Below, one piece after another: positions 44,400 through 54,210 of a DNA stretch of 64,000 bases. Origin of the DNA: Helicobacter labetoulli. GTDB lineage: Bacteria; Campylobacterota; Campylobacteria; Campylobacterales; Helicobacteraceae. Under the pieces are notes generated by a model. It had not been told where the DNA came from. It did not search any database and saw nothing but the letters and a program-made list of their open reading frames with translations. Made by a program: the position numbers and the translations under genes. The DNA is taken from assembly GCF_003670275.1 (NCBI RefSeq), contig NZ_QXJF01000012.1:27350-91349 (forward strand), read 5' to 3'. Within the stretch, counting starts at the first letter, position 1. Each line of letters begins with the position of its first letter.

Positions 44400-46760
44400 C
44401 TAATTGCCTTTAAGAATATTGAGAGCTTGAGCGCATAGGCTTTTCCACGCACCTTCATAATTAATAAGCATACATTGCTCAAAAGCTGCTCGAGAATCTT
44501 GCCCGCTTGTTTTCAGCACAGAGCCTTTAAGATAGAGCGTTTTTTGCTTGTTGTCATCATTTATATCTTTTTTTAAGAGATTATCTAGCACATTGAGAGC
44601 TTCATTTAATCGTTGTGTGCGGATATAGCTCTGCGTTAGGGCAAAATCTACATAAGGAGAATCTGCAGTATTATTGAGAAGATTCTGCAAACGCAAAATA
44701 TCTTTTGCATAAATCTCAATCCCTAGCTCATCTTTTTGAGATTCTGCTTTTTTAAGCAGTGTGAGATTGACCTGAAGCATTTTTGGATTATTAGCTTGAA
44801 ATTCCTTTAAAAATGCGTATGTCTCAAGCATACCTTCCTTGTCTTCAAGGCTTGAAAGGGCATTGAAAAGCTCAAAGCCTACATCATAATATTGTGGATT
44901 TTTTAGATTTTTAGCTAAAGTGAGCGTGTCTCTCCCTGCACGAGCTGTGCTTTTCTCATCGCCGAGTTTAGCAAAATTAAGCGTATCTCTATAAAGCCAC
45001 GCGAGTTTTTGCCCTACATCTTGGCTTGATTGTGCCATATTCTGCGAGATTTGAGCGGCTTGTTTGTTTAATGCTAGGGCATAAAGGCAGTCAAAAAGTG
45101 GCATTTTTTGACTTTCTTGCAAAGTGGCATTTGGATATTGTAAATAGTAGTTTGAAGCCTGTTTGCAGTCATTATTCTCTAGGCTTTGGTGTAATAAAAC
45201 ACTATATGATTTGCCAACGATAGGATCATTTTTGAGCATATCTTTTAAATCTAGTACTTCTTGGTATTTGCCCTCATCAAAAAGCGTTTGGGCTTTAAGT
45301 GAAAGGGCTTTTTCTTGCTCTGGTGAATTGGCGTAATTTTCAATGATATAATCATATTTTTCAATTTTAGAATCCGCACTCTCATCTTGTGCTAGGGCAA
45401 AAAGCAGTTTATCATCTCTATCTTTTACCTCTTCGGCTTTTGGACGATGCTCAAATTCTTGCAAAAACATTTTGTTGATTCTGTGTGCATCTTGTGTGGC
45501 ATTAGCCCCTTGATACCAAAGGCTAATATTATTGAGTAAATCTTCTGCGGAGATATCATCATTTGGGAGATTGTCATAGAGATATTCCCCAAGTTTTGCA
45601 GCAATGAGATAGAGCTGCTCTTCAGCTAGGAATTTTAAAAATTCATACGATTTCATTGGATATTTTGCAATATAGCTTGGATTGACTTTAAGCATAGTTT
45701 CTAAGAGCTTTTGGGCTTGTTCTTTGTCGTGGTTTTGCAGACGAAATTTGCTCCATTCAATAGCCACAGCACTTGCACTATCAAGGTCTTTTGCCTCTTG
45801 GTAGGCTTGAGCAAAAAGCTTTGAAGCAGCAGTAGAATCAGATCCGCTATTAAAATGCTTTGCTAAAGCCATTTTAGATAAAGGCATATAGCGAGATTCT
45901 GGGTATTCGCTTATAGTGCGTTCAAAGTAGTATTTTGCCTCATTTGGAATCTTCATATCCGCATAGGCATTGCCAAGGTAGTATAGCACTTCTGGGACAT
46001 TAGAATCTGTGGGATATTTTTTAATCCATTTTGTCCCCATATCCACAATCATATCGCTGTTTTCAACAGAATCAAAATGCTCTAATGCCCTTAAACGATA
46101 CAGGAGTAAGTCTTTTGTGAAAATTGTTTTGGGATAGGTAATGAGTGTTTCATCTATGGCTTTGACAGCCTCAATATGGTTGTGGTTGTTAATGAGTGTT
46201 TTAATGTGATTGTAAGCCTCAAAGTCTTCGCCCTCATCATAATGTAAGGGACCTCTATTGATATCTAAATCTTTGAAATAAAGCTCTTTGTTTTTCACTA
46301 TTTTAATAGGGAAATTAAGCCCTTTTGGTTTGGCTTGATTGGCATAGTCATTGAGAAAAGGGATTGTTTGTTTGTAGCCGATAATTTGCCAAGATGTGCT
46401 GAGTTGGGGTTGCTCTTTTGTGATTGGAGTTTGTTTTTTTAAATCACTTGGGGAGGCAAAAAGCTTGATTTTGTGTTTTGGTTCAACATAGAGATAGAAT
46501 CTCCCATCTACTACGCGACTCCAAAAGCGGAAGAATAGTGTTTCTGTTGGAGAAAAACTCGCAATAGGCATTCTATCAAGCGTGCAGATAATGTGCGTTA
46601 CCTCGCCTTGTGTGTCGTATTTCTCTTGGCATTCTAGGGGTTCTTTATGGGCAATATTAAGGACAGAAAAATGCTCTTTTAATTCCTTGCCGTAGTTTAT
46701 GGTAACATCTAAAGCAAATAAAGGCACACAGCATAATAAAGCCACCCATAATATCCGCAC
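44400..46760 (-). CDS. pflA: Paralysed flagella protein PflA, TPR-rich motility protein
   Basis: The 786-residue protein has a signal peptide (ILWVALLCCVPLFA), a beta-like N-terminal part to about residue 160 and then a long run of TPR/SEL-like helix pairs to the end (for example EVLYYLGNAYADMKIPNEAK near 257). PflA is a periplasmic scaffold of the epsilonproteobacterial flagellar motor and is needed for rotation. Its place right after nuoN matches Campylobacter and H. pylori. The start is GTG 46760 with AGGAG six bases upstream. Confidence 0.88.
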   Translation of the reverse strand: MRILWVALLCCVPLFALDVTINYGKELKEHFSVLNIAHKEPLECQEKYDTQGEVTHIICTLDRMPIASFSPTETLFFRFWSRVVDGRFYLYVEPKHKIKLFASPSDLKKQTPITKEQPQLSTSWQIIGYKQTIPFLNDYANQAKPKGLNFPIKIVKNKELYFKDLDINRGPLHYDEGEDFEAYNHIKTLINNHNHIEAVKAIDETLITYPKTIFTKDLLLYRLRALEHFDSVENSDMIVDMGTKWIKKYPTDSNVPEVLYYLGNAYADMKIPNEAKYYFERTISEYPESRYMPLSKMALAKHFNSGSDSTAASKLFAQAYQEAKDLDSASAVAIEWSKFRLQNHDKEQAQKLLETMLKVNPSYIAKYPMKSYEFLKFLAEEQLYLIAAKLGEYLYDNLPNDDISAEDLLNNISLWYQGANATQDAHRINKMFLQEFEHRPKAEEVKDRDDKLLFALAQDESADSKIEKYDYIIENYANSPEQEKALSLKAQTLFDEGKYQEVLDLKDMLKNDPIVGKSYSVLLHQSLENNDCKQASNYYLQYPNATLQESQKMPLFDCLYALALNKQAAQISQNMAQSSQDVGQKLAWLYRDTLNFAKLGDEKSTARAGRDTLTLAKNLKNPQYYDVGFELFNALSSLEDKEGMLETYAFLKEFQANNPKMLQVNLTLLKKAESQKDELGIEIYAKDILRLQNLLNNTADSPYVDFALTQSYIRTQRLNEALNVLDNLLKKDINDDNKQKTLYLKGSVLKTSGQDSRAAFEQCMLINYEGAWKSLCAQALNILKGN

Positions 46761-46773
46761 TTACACTCCTAAG

Positions 46774-46791
46774 GTGGCTTAGCTAAGCCAC
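46774..46791 (-). promoter_or_regulatory. 18-bp perfect palindrome between nuoN and pflA
   Basis: GTGGCTTAG and CTAAGCCAC meet without a spacer in the 37-base gap between nuoN and pflA, just ahead of the pflA ribosome binding site. As RNA it makes a short hairpin. It could process or attenuate the mRNA between nuo and pflA, or be a weak terminator; no T run follows. Confidence 0.45.
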
Positions 46792-46797
46792 TAGATT

Positions 46798-48261
46798 CTA
46801 ATATATTTTAAGATAGTATGAGATAATATCAAGCAAATTTTGGACCATAAATATACAGCCAACACTCATAATCGCACAAATACCGATAGCAATTTTGCTT
46901 GAAAGCTCAAGCGGAGGCTGATAATCCCCAATACCATTTGAATCTTTAGCAAAGATATAGACCACAAGTTTAAGGTAATAAAAACCTGCGATAGTGCTGT
47001 TTATCACCATCGCTAAAGCAAGGAAGATATAATCCGCACTTAGAACTTCTAAGATTAAATACATCTTGCCCCAAAAGACAGAAAAAGGTGGAATCCCAGC
47101 AAGGGCAAACATAAACAAGCTTAGAAAAATAGCAAGTGTTGGGTTTGTTTTTATCATTCCGCCAAAGCTTTTGAAAGAGTGATTATATTTGGAATCTGCA
47201 CTAAGCCATAAGATTCCAAATGCCCCAACATTAGCAAAGAGAAATAAGATCCAATACAAAAACACAACTTCTAAGGCTTGCTGTGTGCCTACAAAAATCG
47301 CTGCTAGGACAAAGCCAGAGTGGGAAATAGAGCTATAAGCTAGCATTCTTTTGACATCTTTTTGAACTAGAGCTATGAGATTTGGTAGAGTAATGCTTAA
47401 TATGATGAGCGTGTAGAGCGTGTATTCCACAAAGGTGTTATGAGATTTTAAAAATATATTAAATACGCTAATAATCACACTAAAAGCGGCAATCTTTGGC
47501 ACAATGGCAATAAATGCTGCTAAAAGCGAGTTTGACCCCTCATAGACATCAGGCACCCAAGTGTGAAAAGGCACTATAGAGATTTTAAATCCAAATGCAG
47601 CGACTAAGAATGTGAATCCTGCAAAGACAAGGATTGATGGCTCATAATTATGCTCAAGCAAAAACTTCGCAATATTGACAAGATTCACACTGCCTGTTGT
47701 CGCATAAAGAAGCATTGCACCAAAGGCATAAAATGCCGTAGCCAACGCTCCCATAACAAAGTATTTGATTGAAGATTCAAAGGAGACTTGCTTATTGTGT
47801 AACGCAATAAGAGCATAGATTGATAAAGAGGCGGTTTCTAAGCCTAGCAAAATAAGGATAAGATTTTGACTTGAGACCATAAAGCTAAAGCCAACTAAAG
47901 CAAACAATAAAAGTGCGTAAAACTCTGCATTTTGTGTCTCTGCAAAAGAATTTTGACGCATAAAAAAGAGCAAAATAATCAAAGTGGTAACAAGCATAAT
48001 CATTTGGGCAAGGAGTGAGATTCCATCAACGAGCAATAGACCAAAAAAGCCCGGTGCTAGAAGAGGATTTGCCTCAAGCACAAGGAAGCCTAGATTCACA
48101 ATAATAAACAAAAGACTGATGGCAATATACAAATCACGCGATTTGATTTTATTAAACACACCAACACCAAGCAGCACAATGCCACCAAGCAAGGAGATGC
48201 TCATAGGGATTAGGAGCGATATATTGAGCTGGGTTAGTGAAAAACTCATAGATTCTGGCAT
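46798..48261 (-). CDS. nuoN: Complex I subunit NuoN
   Basis: The 487-residue protein has about 13-14 membrane helices of the antiporter-like type, with the lysine-bearing KYFVMGALATAFYAFGA and VAAFGFKISIVPFHTWVPD. It is one of the proton-pumping subunits. AGGAGAG precedes the ATG, one base after nuoM. It is the last nuo gene. Normal length. Confidence 0.95.
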   Translation of the reverse strand: MPESMSFSLTQLNISLLIPMSISLLGGIVLLGVGVFNKIKSRDLYIAISLLFIIVNLGFLVLEANPLLAPGFFGLLLVDGISLLAQMIMLVTTLIILLFFMRQNSFAETQNAEFYALLLFALVGFSFMVSSQNLILILLGLETASLSIYALIALHNKQVSFESSIKYFVMGALATAFYAFGAMLLYATTGSVNLVNIAKFLLEHNYEPSILVFAGFTFLVAAFGFKISIVPFHTWVPDVYEGSNSLLAAFIAIVPKIAAFSVIISVFNIFLKSHNTFVEYTLYTLIILSITLPNLIALVQKDVKRMLAYSSISHSGFVLAAIFVGTQQALEVVFLYWILFLFANVGAFGILWLSADSKYNHSFKSFGGMIKTNPTLAIFLSLFMFALAGIPPFSVFWGKMYLILEVLSADYIFLALAMVINSTIAGFYYLKLVVYIFAKDSNGIGDYQPPLELSSKIAIGICAIMSVGCIFMVQNLLDIISYYLKIY

Positions 48262-48262
48262 A

Positions 48263-49843
48263 TTACTCTCCTATTCTTGGGATAAATAGCACCCCATCAT
48301 CATCAAAATCTCGTGGCACATTACCAAGTGGATATTCTAAACTTTCTATGTTTTCCATATCGTGCGTTTGGGTGAGTGTAAGAGATATTTTTGCACTGAT
48401 AGTTCGGCTTAGGGTCTCTGCACTTGTGCTGATAGGCGTAAGCAGGGGCTTTGGATACACGCCTAGCCATATAATAAGCACAAGGATTGGCACAAAAACA
48501 ATTTTTTCTCGTAAATTTAAATCTTTTAGAGTGGTGTATTTGGGTAGGGCAGAGCCAAAAAAGACTTTTTTAAACATTGTAAGCATATAGATTGCTCCTA
48601 CAAAAAAGCTACTTCCCGCAAGGAAGGCAATGATTGGATTGAGCTGAAAAAATCCATATAAGCTTAAAACTTCCCCAACAAAGCCCATTGTCAGTGGTAA
48701 GCCAAGTGAGCACATCATCACAATACCAAAAACACTGCTATATTGAGGCATACTATGGGCTATGCCTTGCACATCTTGTAAGCTTTGCGTTTGTGTGCGT
48801 GTTTGCAATACGCCAATCAGCATAAATAATGCTCCAACAACCACGCCGTGAGCTATCATAAAAAACACAGCCCCACTTAGTCCTTCAGTGTTAAGAGAGA
48901 AGATTCCAAGCACAATGATTCCCATATGTGAAAGCGAGCTATATGCTAGGAATGTTTTTAAATCTTTTTGTGCAAGAGCTATAAATGCCCCATAGACTAC
49001 CATAAACACACAAATCAGTCCAATAATCAAGGAAATATTACTGCTTGTAAAAGGAAAAAGTGGCAAAACAAGCCGCAATAGCCCATATGTCCCCATTTTG
49101 CTTAATACCGCAGAGAGCAGAACGGAGCCAACAATTGGGGCTTGAGTATAGGCGTGTGGCTGCCAAGAGTGGAGTGGAAAAATGGGAATCTTAACTGCCA
49201 TACCAATCAAGAAGGCAAGAAAGAGCCATTTTTGTGTATCTGGGTCAAGCGAGATTTGATACCAGTCAATAAGATTGAAACTCCAAGTCCCCATAATGAG
49301 AAAATATTGATAGGCAAAATACAGGATTCCAACAAGCATAATTAAAGATGCCCCAAAAGTGTAGATAAAATATTTGATTGAAGCATAGATTCTTTTTTCT
49401 CCACCCCAGACACCGATGATATATAGCACAGGCAAAAGTGAAAGCTCCCAGAAAATATAAAACATCATCACATCAAGTGCGCTAAAAACACCCATAACAA
49501 TACTTTCAAGGAATAAAATTGCAATAATAAGTGATGTTCTTAAGTATTTAAAAAAATAGAGTGCAAGGAGTGTGATAAAGGCGTTTAAAGCAAGGAGAAA
49601 AAGTGAAATGCCATCAATGCCAACAGAATAGCTGATGTTATAAGATGAGATAAGCTCATAGTGCGTAACAAACTGAATCCCGCCATAATTGGTATTAAAT
49701 TCATTCCATAATAACACTACAAAAAGTAGCTCAAGTGAAGCAACAAGAATGGCAAAAATACGGCTATTTTCGCCCTTTAGCACATAGAGTAGAAGTGCTG
49801 CAAAGGCTGGAAAAAAGATAACAATATTTAAAAGATAATTCAT
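48263..49843 (-). CDS. nuoM: Complex I subunit NuoM
   Basis: The 526-residue antiporter-like subunit has about 14 helices, with the key MAVKIPIFPLHSWQPHAYTQ near residue 220 and FWELSLLPVLYIIG near 130, whose glutamate is conserved in NuoM. It lies three bases after nuoL. The C-terminal tail beyond the last helix (from about 480) is hydrophilic and somewhat long. Confidence 0.95.
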   Translation of the reverse strand: MNYLLNIVIFFPAFAALLLYVLKGENSRIFAILVASLELLFVVLLWNEFNTNYGGIQFVTHYELISSYNISYSVGIDGISLFLLALNAFITLLALYFFKYLRTSLIIAILFLESIVMGVFSALDVMMFYIFWELSLLPVLYIIGVWGGEKRIYASIKYFIYTFGASLIMLVGILYFAYQYFLIMGTWSFNLIDWYQISLDPDTQKWLFLAFLIGMAVKIPIFPLHSWQPHAYTQAPIVGSVLLSAVLSKMGTYGLLRLVLPLFPFTSSNISLIIGLICVFMVVYGAFIALAQKDLKTFLAYSSLSHMGIIVLGIFSLNTEGLSGAVFFMIAHGVVVGALFMLIGVLQTRTQTQSLQDVQGIAHSMPQYSSVFGIVMMCSLGLPLTMGFVGEVLSLYGFFQLNPIIAFLAGSSFFVGAIYMLTMFKKVFFGSALPKYTTLKDLNLREKIVFVPILVLIIWLGVYPKPLLTPISTSAETLSRTISAKISLTLTQTHDMENIESLEYPLGNVPRDFDDDGVLFIPRIGE

Positions 49844-49846
49844 CTC

Positions 49847-51721
49847 TTACCTCCACATAAAGTAAATACCACACGCAATGAGCATAGCACAAAGTCCCAA
49901 GCACATAAGCATAAGCATACGGGAAAGTGAGCCATTTTGCGTGAGCGAGAGTTTAGCGCCTAGGGCTTTAATCAATAAGGCTAGAGAATCTACAAATCTA
50001 TCAATACATCTAATTTCCACTTTTTGCCACAAGAAGTGAGCGCATTTATAATATGGCTTAATGAGCAAAATCTCATAAAGTTTTGGGATATAGTAGTGAT
50101 TGCTTAGAATCTTGTATAAAAAGTTAGATTCCCAAAAGGGTGAAAATCCACCACGAGCATATTTGATAATAGCAAATAGCACACTTAAGCACACAAGCCA
50201 CAAAGTCCCGCCAATAAGCAATAAATGTGTATCGTGTGCAATAGTCAATGAGAAAGCAGGAAAGGCACTCTTAAGGAAAGATTCAAGCACTCCACCAAGC
50301 CCAGCAATGATAGCTAAAATCATCAAAGGCAGCATTGCAAGAAGCATATAAGAATACGCTTCGTGTGGGTGTTCGTGGTGATTTTGTTTGACAAAAAATA
50401 CAAGCATAAGTAGTCTAAAACTATAAAATGCGGTGAAAATCGCACTCACAAGCAGGATTATCCAAATGGTGTTGTTTTGAGTAAAAGCAACCTCTAAGAT
50501 TAAATCTTTTGAGAAGAATCCAGCAAATGGGTAGATTCCAGCTAAGGCAAGAGAGGCGATAACCATCATAATCATCGTATAACGCAGACTTTTATGCAAC
50601 CCACCCATTTTTGTAATATTAAGTTTGTCGTTCATTGCGTGCATAACATTCCCAGCTCCCAAGAATAAAAGAGCCTTGAAAAAGGCGTGTGTGATAAGAT
50701 GAAAAAGTGCTATAGCATACGCCCCAAGCCCAGCAGCGACAAACATATAACCAAGTTGAGAGAGAGTAGAGTAGGCAATAATACGCTTCAAATCTTTATT
50801 GACAAGTGCCATACTTGCCCCAAAAATTGCTACAAAAGCTCCAAGTGAGGCGATAAAAAAGCCAATATCAGGAATCATTTGATACAAAGGAAAGCAACGC
50901 ACCACGAGATAGACCCCAGCAGTTACCATTGTAGCAGCGTGAATAAGTGCAGAAACTGGTGTAGGACCCTCCATCGCATCAGCAAGCCAAGTGTGAAAGG
51001 GGAATTGTGCGGATTTACCCATAGCTCCCACAAAGAGTAAAGCTCCAATCCACATTAATGTGCTTGTATCAAAATCATTTGATTTGAGTGCGAGAAAAAC
51101 TTCATCATATTTTAAACTTTCACAAACATAAAAGATTAAAAAGATTCCCATAATCAACGCCAAATCAGCAATTCTATTTGCCACAAAGGCTTCGATGGAA
51201 GCAAAGTTTGCTCTCTCTCTTTCATACCAGAATCCAACAAGTAGATAGGAGCATAGCCCTACACCTTCCCAACCGGCAAAAAGCCCAAGGAAATTATCAC
51301 TCATTACGAGCAATAGCATTGAAAACACAAAGCCGCTCAAGTAGCTAAAATAGCGATTAAAGCCAGAATCTTGCTTCATATATCCAATGGAATACACAAA
51401 CACCATAGCGGACACAAGGCTTACCACTAGCATCATACTCGCACTCACACTATCAATCATAAAGCCAAATGAGCTATAAAAATCTCCTGCTTCAATCCAG
51501 TCTAAAAAATCAATATGAACGACAATGTTGTAATGGTAAATTTCCCAAAAGATAAGGATTGATGCACACAAAGAGCCAAAAAGGAGCAATGTAGGGATAA
51601 TCCCAGCAAGCAACATTTTACCTCTATGTCCTAGGAGTGCGGCAAATACAGCACCAGTCAATGGGGCAAAAAGTGCGAGATAAATAAGCCAAATGAGTGT
51701 TTGGGTTTCAAGTTTCATCAT
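49847..51721 (-). CDS. nuoL: Complex I subunit NuoL
   Basis: The 624-residue protein is the distal proton-pumping subunit, with FAGWEGVGLCSYLLVGFWY near residue 145 and MGKSAQFPFHTWLADAMEGP near 230, and the C-terminal long helix region. The start ATG 51721 touches the stop of nuoK, and a second ATG follows directly. Normal length and position. Confidence 0.95.
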   Translation of the reverse strand: MMKLETQTLIWLIYLALFAPLTGAVFAALLGHRGKMLLAGIIPTLLLFGSLCASILIFWEIYHYNIVVHIDFLDWIEAGDFYSSFGFMIDSVSASMMLVVSLVSAMVFVYSIGYMKQDSGFNRYFSYLSGFVFSMLLLVMSDNFLGLFAGWEGVGLCSYLLVGFWYERERANFASIEAFVANRIADLALIMGIFLIFYVCESLKYDEVFLALKSNDFDTSTLMWIGALLFVGAMGKSAQFPFHTWLADAMEGPTPVSALIHAATMVTAGVYLVVRCFPLYQMIPDIGFFIASLGAFVAIFGASMALVNKDLKRIIAYSTLSQLGYMFVAAGLGAYAIALFHLITHAFFKALLFLGAGNVMHAMNDKLNITKMGGLHKSLRYTMIMMVIASLALAGIYPFAGFFSKDLILEVAFTQNNTIWIILLVSAIFTAFYSFRLLMLVFFVKQNHHEHPHEAYSYMLLAMLPLMILAIIAGLGGVLESFLKSAFPAFSLTIAHDTHLLLIGGTLWLVCLSVLFAIIKYARGGFSPFWESNFLYKILSNHYYIPKLYEILLIKPYYKCAHFLWQKVEIRCIDRFVDSLALLIKALGAKLSLTQNGSLSRMLMLMCLGLCAMLIACGIYFMWR

Positions 51722-52024
51722 CTATCCTTTAAGACTTGTGAGTGTGCTAATATCAAGCGTATGGTGCTTTTTATACCAAATGACAACAAGCCCAAGCCCT
51801 ACAGCAATTTCAACTGCGGCAATGGCAATAATGAATAGGGCAAAAATCTCCCCATTTAAATCACGCAAGTATGAACCAATGGCGACAAAGCCAATATTGA
51901 CGGCATTAAGGAGAATTTCGGTTGAGAAAAACAGCATAAGGATATTCTTTCGTCTTAGGATTCCAAAAAGCCCAATACAAAACAACAGGGCAGATAAAAG
52001 TAGATAATGATTGAGACTAATCAT
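51722..52024 (-). CDS. nuoK: Complex I subunit NuoK
   Basis: The 100-residue protein has three helices with the conserved glutamates in FFSTEILLNAVNIGF and IIAIAAVEIAVGLGLV that form the proton path. It overlaps nuoJ by four bases (ATGA) and abuts nuoL. Confidence 0.95.
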   Translation of the reverse strand: MISLNHYLLLSALLFCIGLFGILRRKNILMLFFSTEILLNAVNIGFVAIGSYLRDLNGEIFALFIIAIAAVEIAVGLGLVVIWYKKHHTLDISTLTSLKG

Positions 52025-52542
52025 CTTTGCTCCTTTTTGACACTAAGGACTATGCCCGCAACCATTGCTACAAGCAACATAAGTGCGGCAAGTTCAAAGG
52101 GGATAAGGTATTGCGTGAAAAGCACATAGCCAATTTTTTGAATATTATTCATTTCCGCAAAATCAAGCAAATTTACTGAATCTGCGATAGTTTCAAGCTG
52201 ATTGCCAAGTAAAGGCAGACCAAACATAGCCACAAGCACCACACATATCCCCACACACAGCACGGAGGCTATCCATTCATTTTTGCGAGATTCTATGACA
52301 TCTTTTGAAGTGTCAAAAAACATCATTGCAAATGCATAGAGTGCCACCACAGAGCCGCCATAAACGACAATTTGCACCGCCCCTATAAACTCTGCTCCTA
52401 GTGTAAAGAATATCCCAGAGATAAAAATCATACCTCCTGCAAGGGCGGTCATTGCATAAATGATACGCGATGAGGTAACCACAATAAGAAAGCTCACAAT
52501 ACACAATGTGCTAAAAAGATAAAATGAAATTGTTTCAAACAT
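52021..52542 (-). CDS. nuoJ: Complex I subunit NuoJ
   Basis: The 173-residue protein has five helices with the conserved [20 protein letters not shown] near residue 48 in the flexible third helix. It forms part of the membrane arm near the quinone site. It overlaps nuoI by eight bases and nuoK by four. Confidence 0.94.
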   Translation of the reverse strand: MFETISFYLFSTLCIVSFLIVVTSSRIIYAMTALAGGMIFISGIFFTLGAEFIGAVQIVVYGGSVVALYAFAMMFFDTSKDVIESRKNEWIASVLCVGICVVLVAMFGLPLLGNQLETIADSVNLLDFAEMNNIQKIGYVLFTQYLIPFELAALMLLVAMVAGIVLSVKKEQR

Positions 52543-53203
52543 TGCTACTCTCCTTTTGGGAGGGTTGTGTTTGGCTAGGTTGCGTAGAAGCTTGTGTAGA
52601 TTCTTGTGTTTCTTGCTTTGTGGAATCTAGCACATAGCTTAGAGGTGTCTTTATCATACGCTCATTAGCATTGTAAGATACAGAGCCAAATCCACCATAC
52701 TCTATAAGTGAAGATTGAGATTCTAAAAGTTCAGGTTTGAAGCCAAAATGCGCCCTTTGCACGCTTGCATTTTCAAAACGATTGCCGTGTATGATGGCAA
52801 GTTCAGGGCAGACCTCAGCACATAATCCACAATAAATACAACGCCCAAAGTTGATACTATAATCTAAGATTTTTTTACGCCCATCTTCGCCTCTATCGGT
52901 AATAATGCGTATGCAATTACTTGTGCAGATTTTTTCACATAGCCCACAGCCAATACATCGTTCATTTTCAGATTCTAAAAGTCTTTGTAGCTTATGAATG
53001 GCTCTATATCGTGGGCTTAAAGGGTTGGATTCTAGTGGATATTGCACGGTAACATTTGGTGCAAAAAACGCCCCAAGTGCAGTTTTTAGCCCACTTAACA
53101 AGTCAAGGCTAAAACTCATCTTTAAAGTGAGTGCCACGCGAGTAAGAAAAGGCTCTCTCTCGCGTTTGGTGCGAGGAGGCAAGATTCTGTATTCTGTTTT
53201 CAT
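52535..53203 (-). CDS. nuoI: Complex I subunit NuoI with a Q/S/T-rich tail
   Basis: The 222-residue protein has two 4Fe-4S sites, [16 protein letters not shown] near residue 90 and [16 protein letters not shown] near 125, that relay electrons to NuoB. ATG 53203 is chosen (AGGAG upstream); the longer reading covers the nuoH 3' end. The last 25 residues are rich in glutamine, serine and threonine ([18 protein letters not shown]), unlike typical NuoI, and look like a short repeat expansion. Confidence 0.93.
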   Translation of the reverse strand: MKTEYRILPPRTKREREPFLTRVALTLKMSFSLDLLSGLKTALGAFFAPNVTVQYPLESNPLSPRYRAIHKLQRLLESENERCIGCGLCEKICTSNCIRIITDRGEDGRKKILDYSINFGRCIYCGLCAEVCPELAIIHGNRFENASVQRAHFGFKPELLESQSSLIEYGGFGSVSYNANERMIKTPLSYVLDSTKQETQESTQASTQPSQTQPSQKESSNV

Positions 53204-53211
53204 AAACTCTC

Positions 53212-54210
53212 CTAAAGAAGTAAAATGCAGCCAGTGATAAGCACATTTAAAAGTGCTAGAGGAAGCATAACCTTCCAACACATACGCATAAGCTGATCGG
53301 GTCGCACATGTGGGAATGAAGCTCTCACCCACATAAACAAAAAGATAAAAAAGCACACTTTAAGTAAAATAGCAATGCCACCGGGGATAAAGCCTAAATC
53401 ATTGAATCCACCGCAGAAAATAAGGCTTAAAATAAAAGCGGTTGCGAACATATTGGCATATTCCCCAATAAAGAACATTCCCCATTTTAGCCCACTATAC
53501 TCACTTGCAAATCCAGCTGTAAGCTCTGCTTCGTGTTCAAGCAAGTCAAAAGGTGTGCGGTTAAGCTCTACATAAGCAGCAATGAGAAAAAGCACAAAGG
53601 CAAGAGGCTGCTTAAACAAAAGCCAATCAAATATGCCGCCTTGCTGATAGTTGTTGATATCTACAAGCGATAGAGATTCAACAATCATTAAAGGTGCAAG
53701 GAGTGAAAGCATAGTGATAACTTCAAAGCTCAAAAATTGCAAAGCCGCCCTTGCCCCACCGATAAGCGACCATTTATTACCAGAGCTTAGTCCTGCAAGA
53801 AGCGGAGCATAAATCCCACAAGAGCCAACAGCTAGGATAAATAAAATCCCTACATTAATATCAGCAATAATAGGGCGGATAGTGTAGCCAAAAAGCTCAA
53901 ATTCAGGAAAAAAAGGTATAGCTGCCATAGCGACAAAAGCCGTTATGGCGGCTATTGAGGGTGCAAGGATAAATATGGGCTTTATGGCATTTTGTGGGAT
54001 AATGTCCTCTTTTGCAAAAAGTTTAATCCCATCAGCAATAACCTGCAACAAGCCATAGGGTCCTACATAGTTTGGTCCAATGCGTCTTTGAAAGAAGCCT
54101 AGCACCTTGCGTTCTAAATAAGTGCCAAATCCAGCTAATGCGGAAAAAATAAGCAAAACGACTAGAATCTTAAGAATAGTTTCAATAATACTACCGCTCA
54201 AATCACTCAT
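53212..54210 (-). CDS. nuoH: Complex I subunit NuoH
   Basis: The 332-residue protein has eight helices, with the quinone-site loops [20 protein letters not shown] near residue 41 and [20 protein letters not shown] near 215. It connects the membrane arm to the quinone channel. It overlaps nuoG by four bases. Ordinary. Confidence 0.95.
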   Translation of the reverse strand: MSDLSGSIIETILKILVVLLIFSALAGFGTYLERKVLGFFQRRIGPNYVGPYGLLQVIADGIKLFAKEDIIPQNAIKPIFILAPSIAAITAFVAMAAIPFFPEFELFGYTIRPIIADINVGILFILAVGSCGIYAPLLAGLSSGNKWSLIGGARAALQFLSFEVITMLSLLAPLMIVESLSLVDINNYQQGGIFDWLLFKQPLAFVLFLIAAYVELNRTPFDLLEHEAELTAGFASEYSGLKWGMFFIGEYANMFATAFILSLIFCGGFNDLGFIPGGIAILLKVCFFIFLFMWVRASFPHVRPDQLMRMCWKVMLPLALLNVLITGCILLL

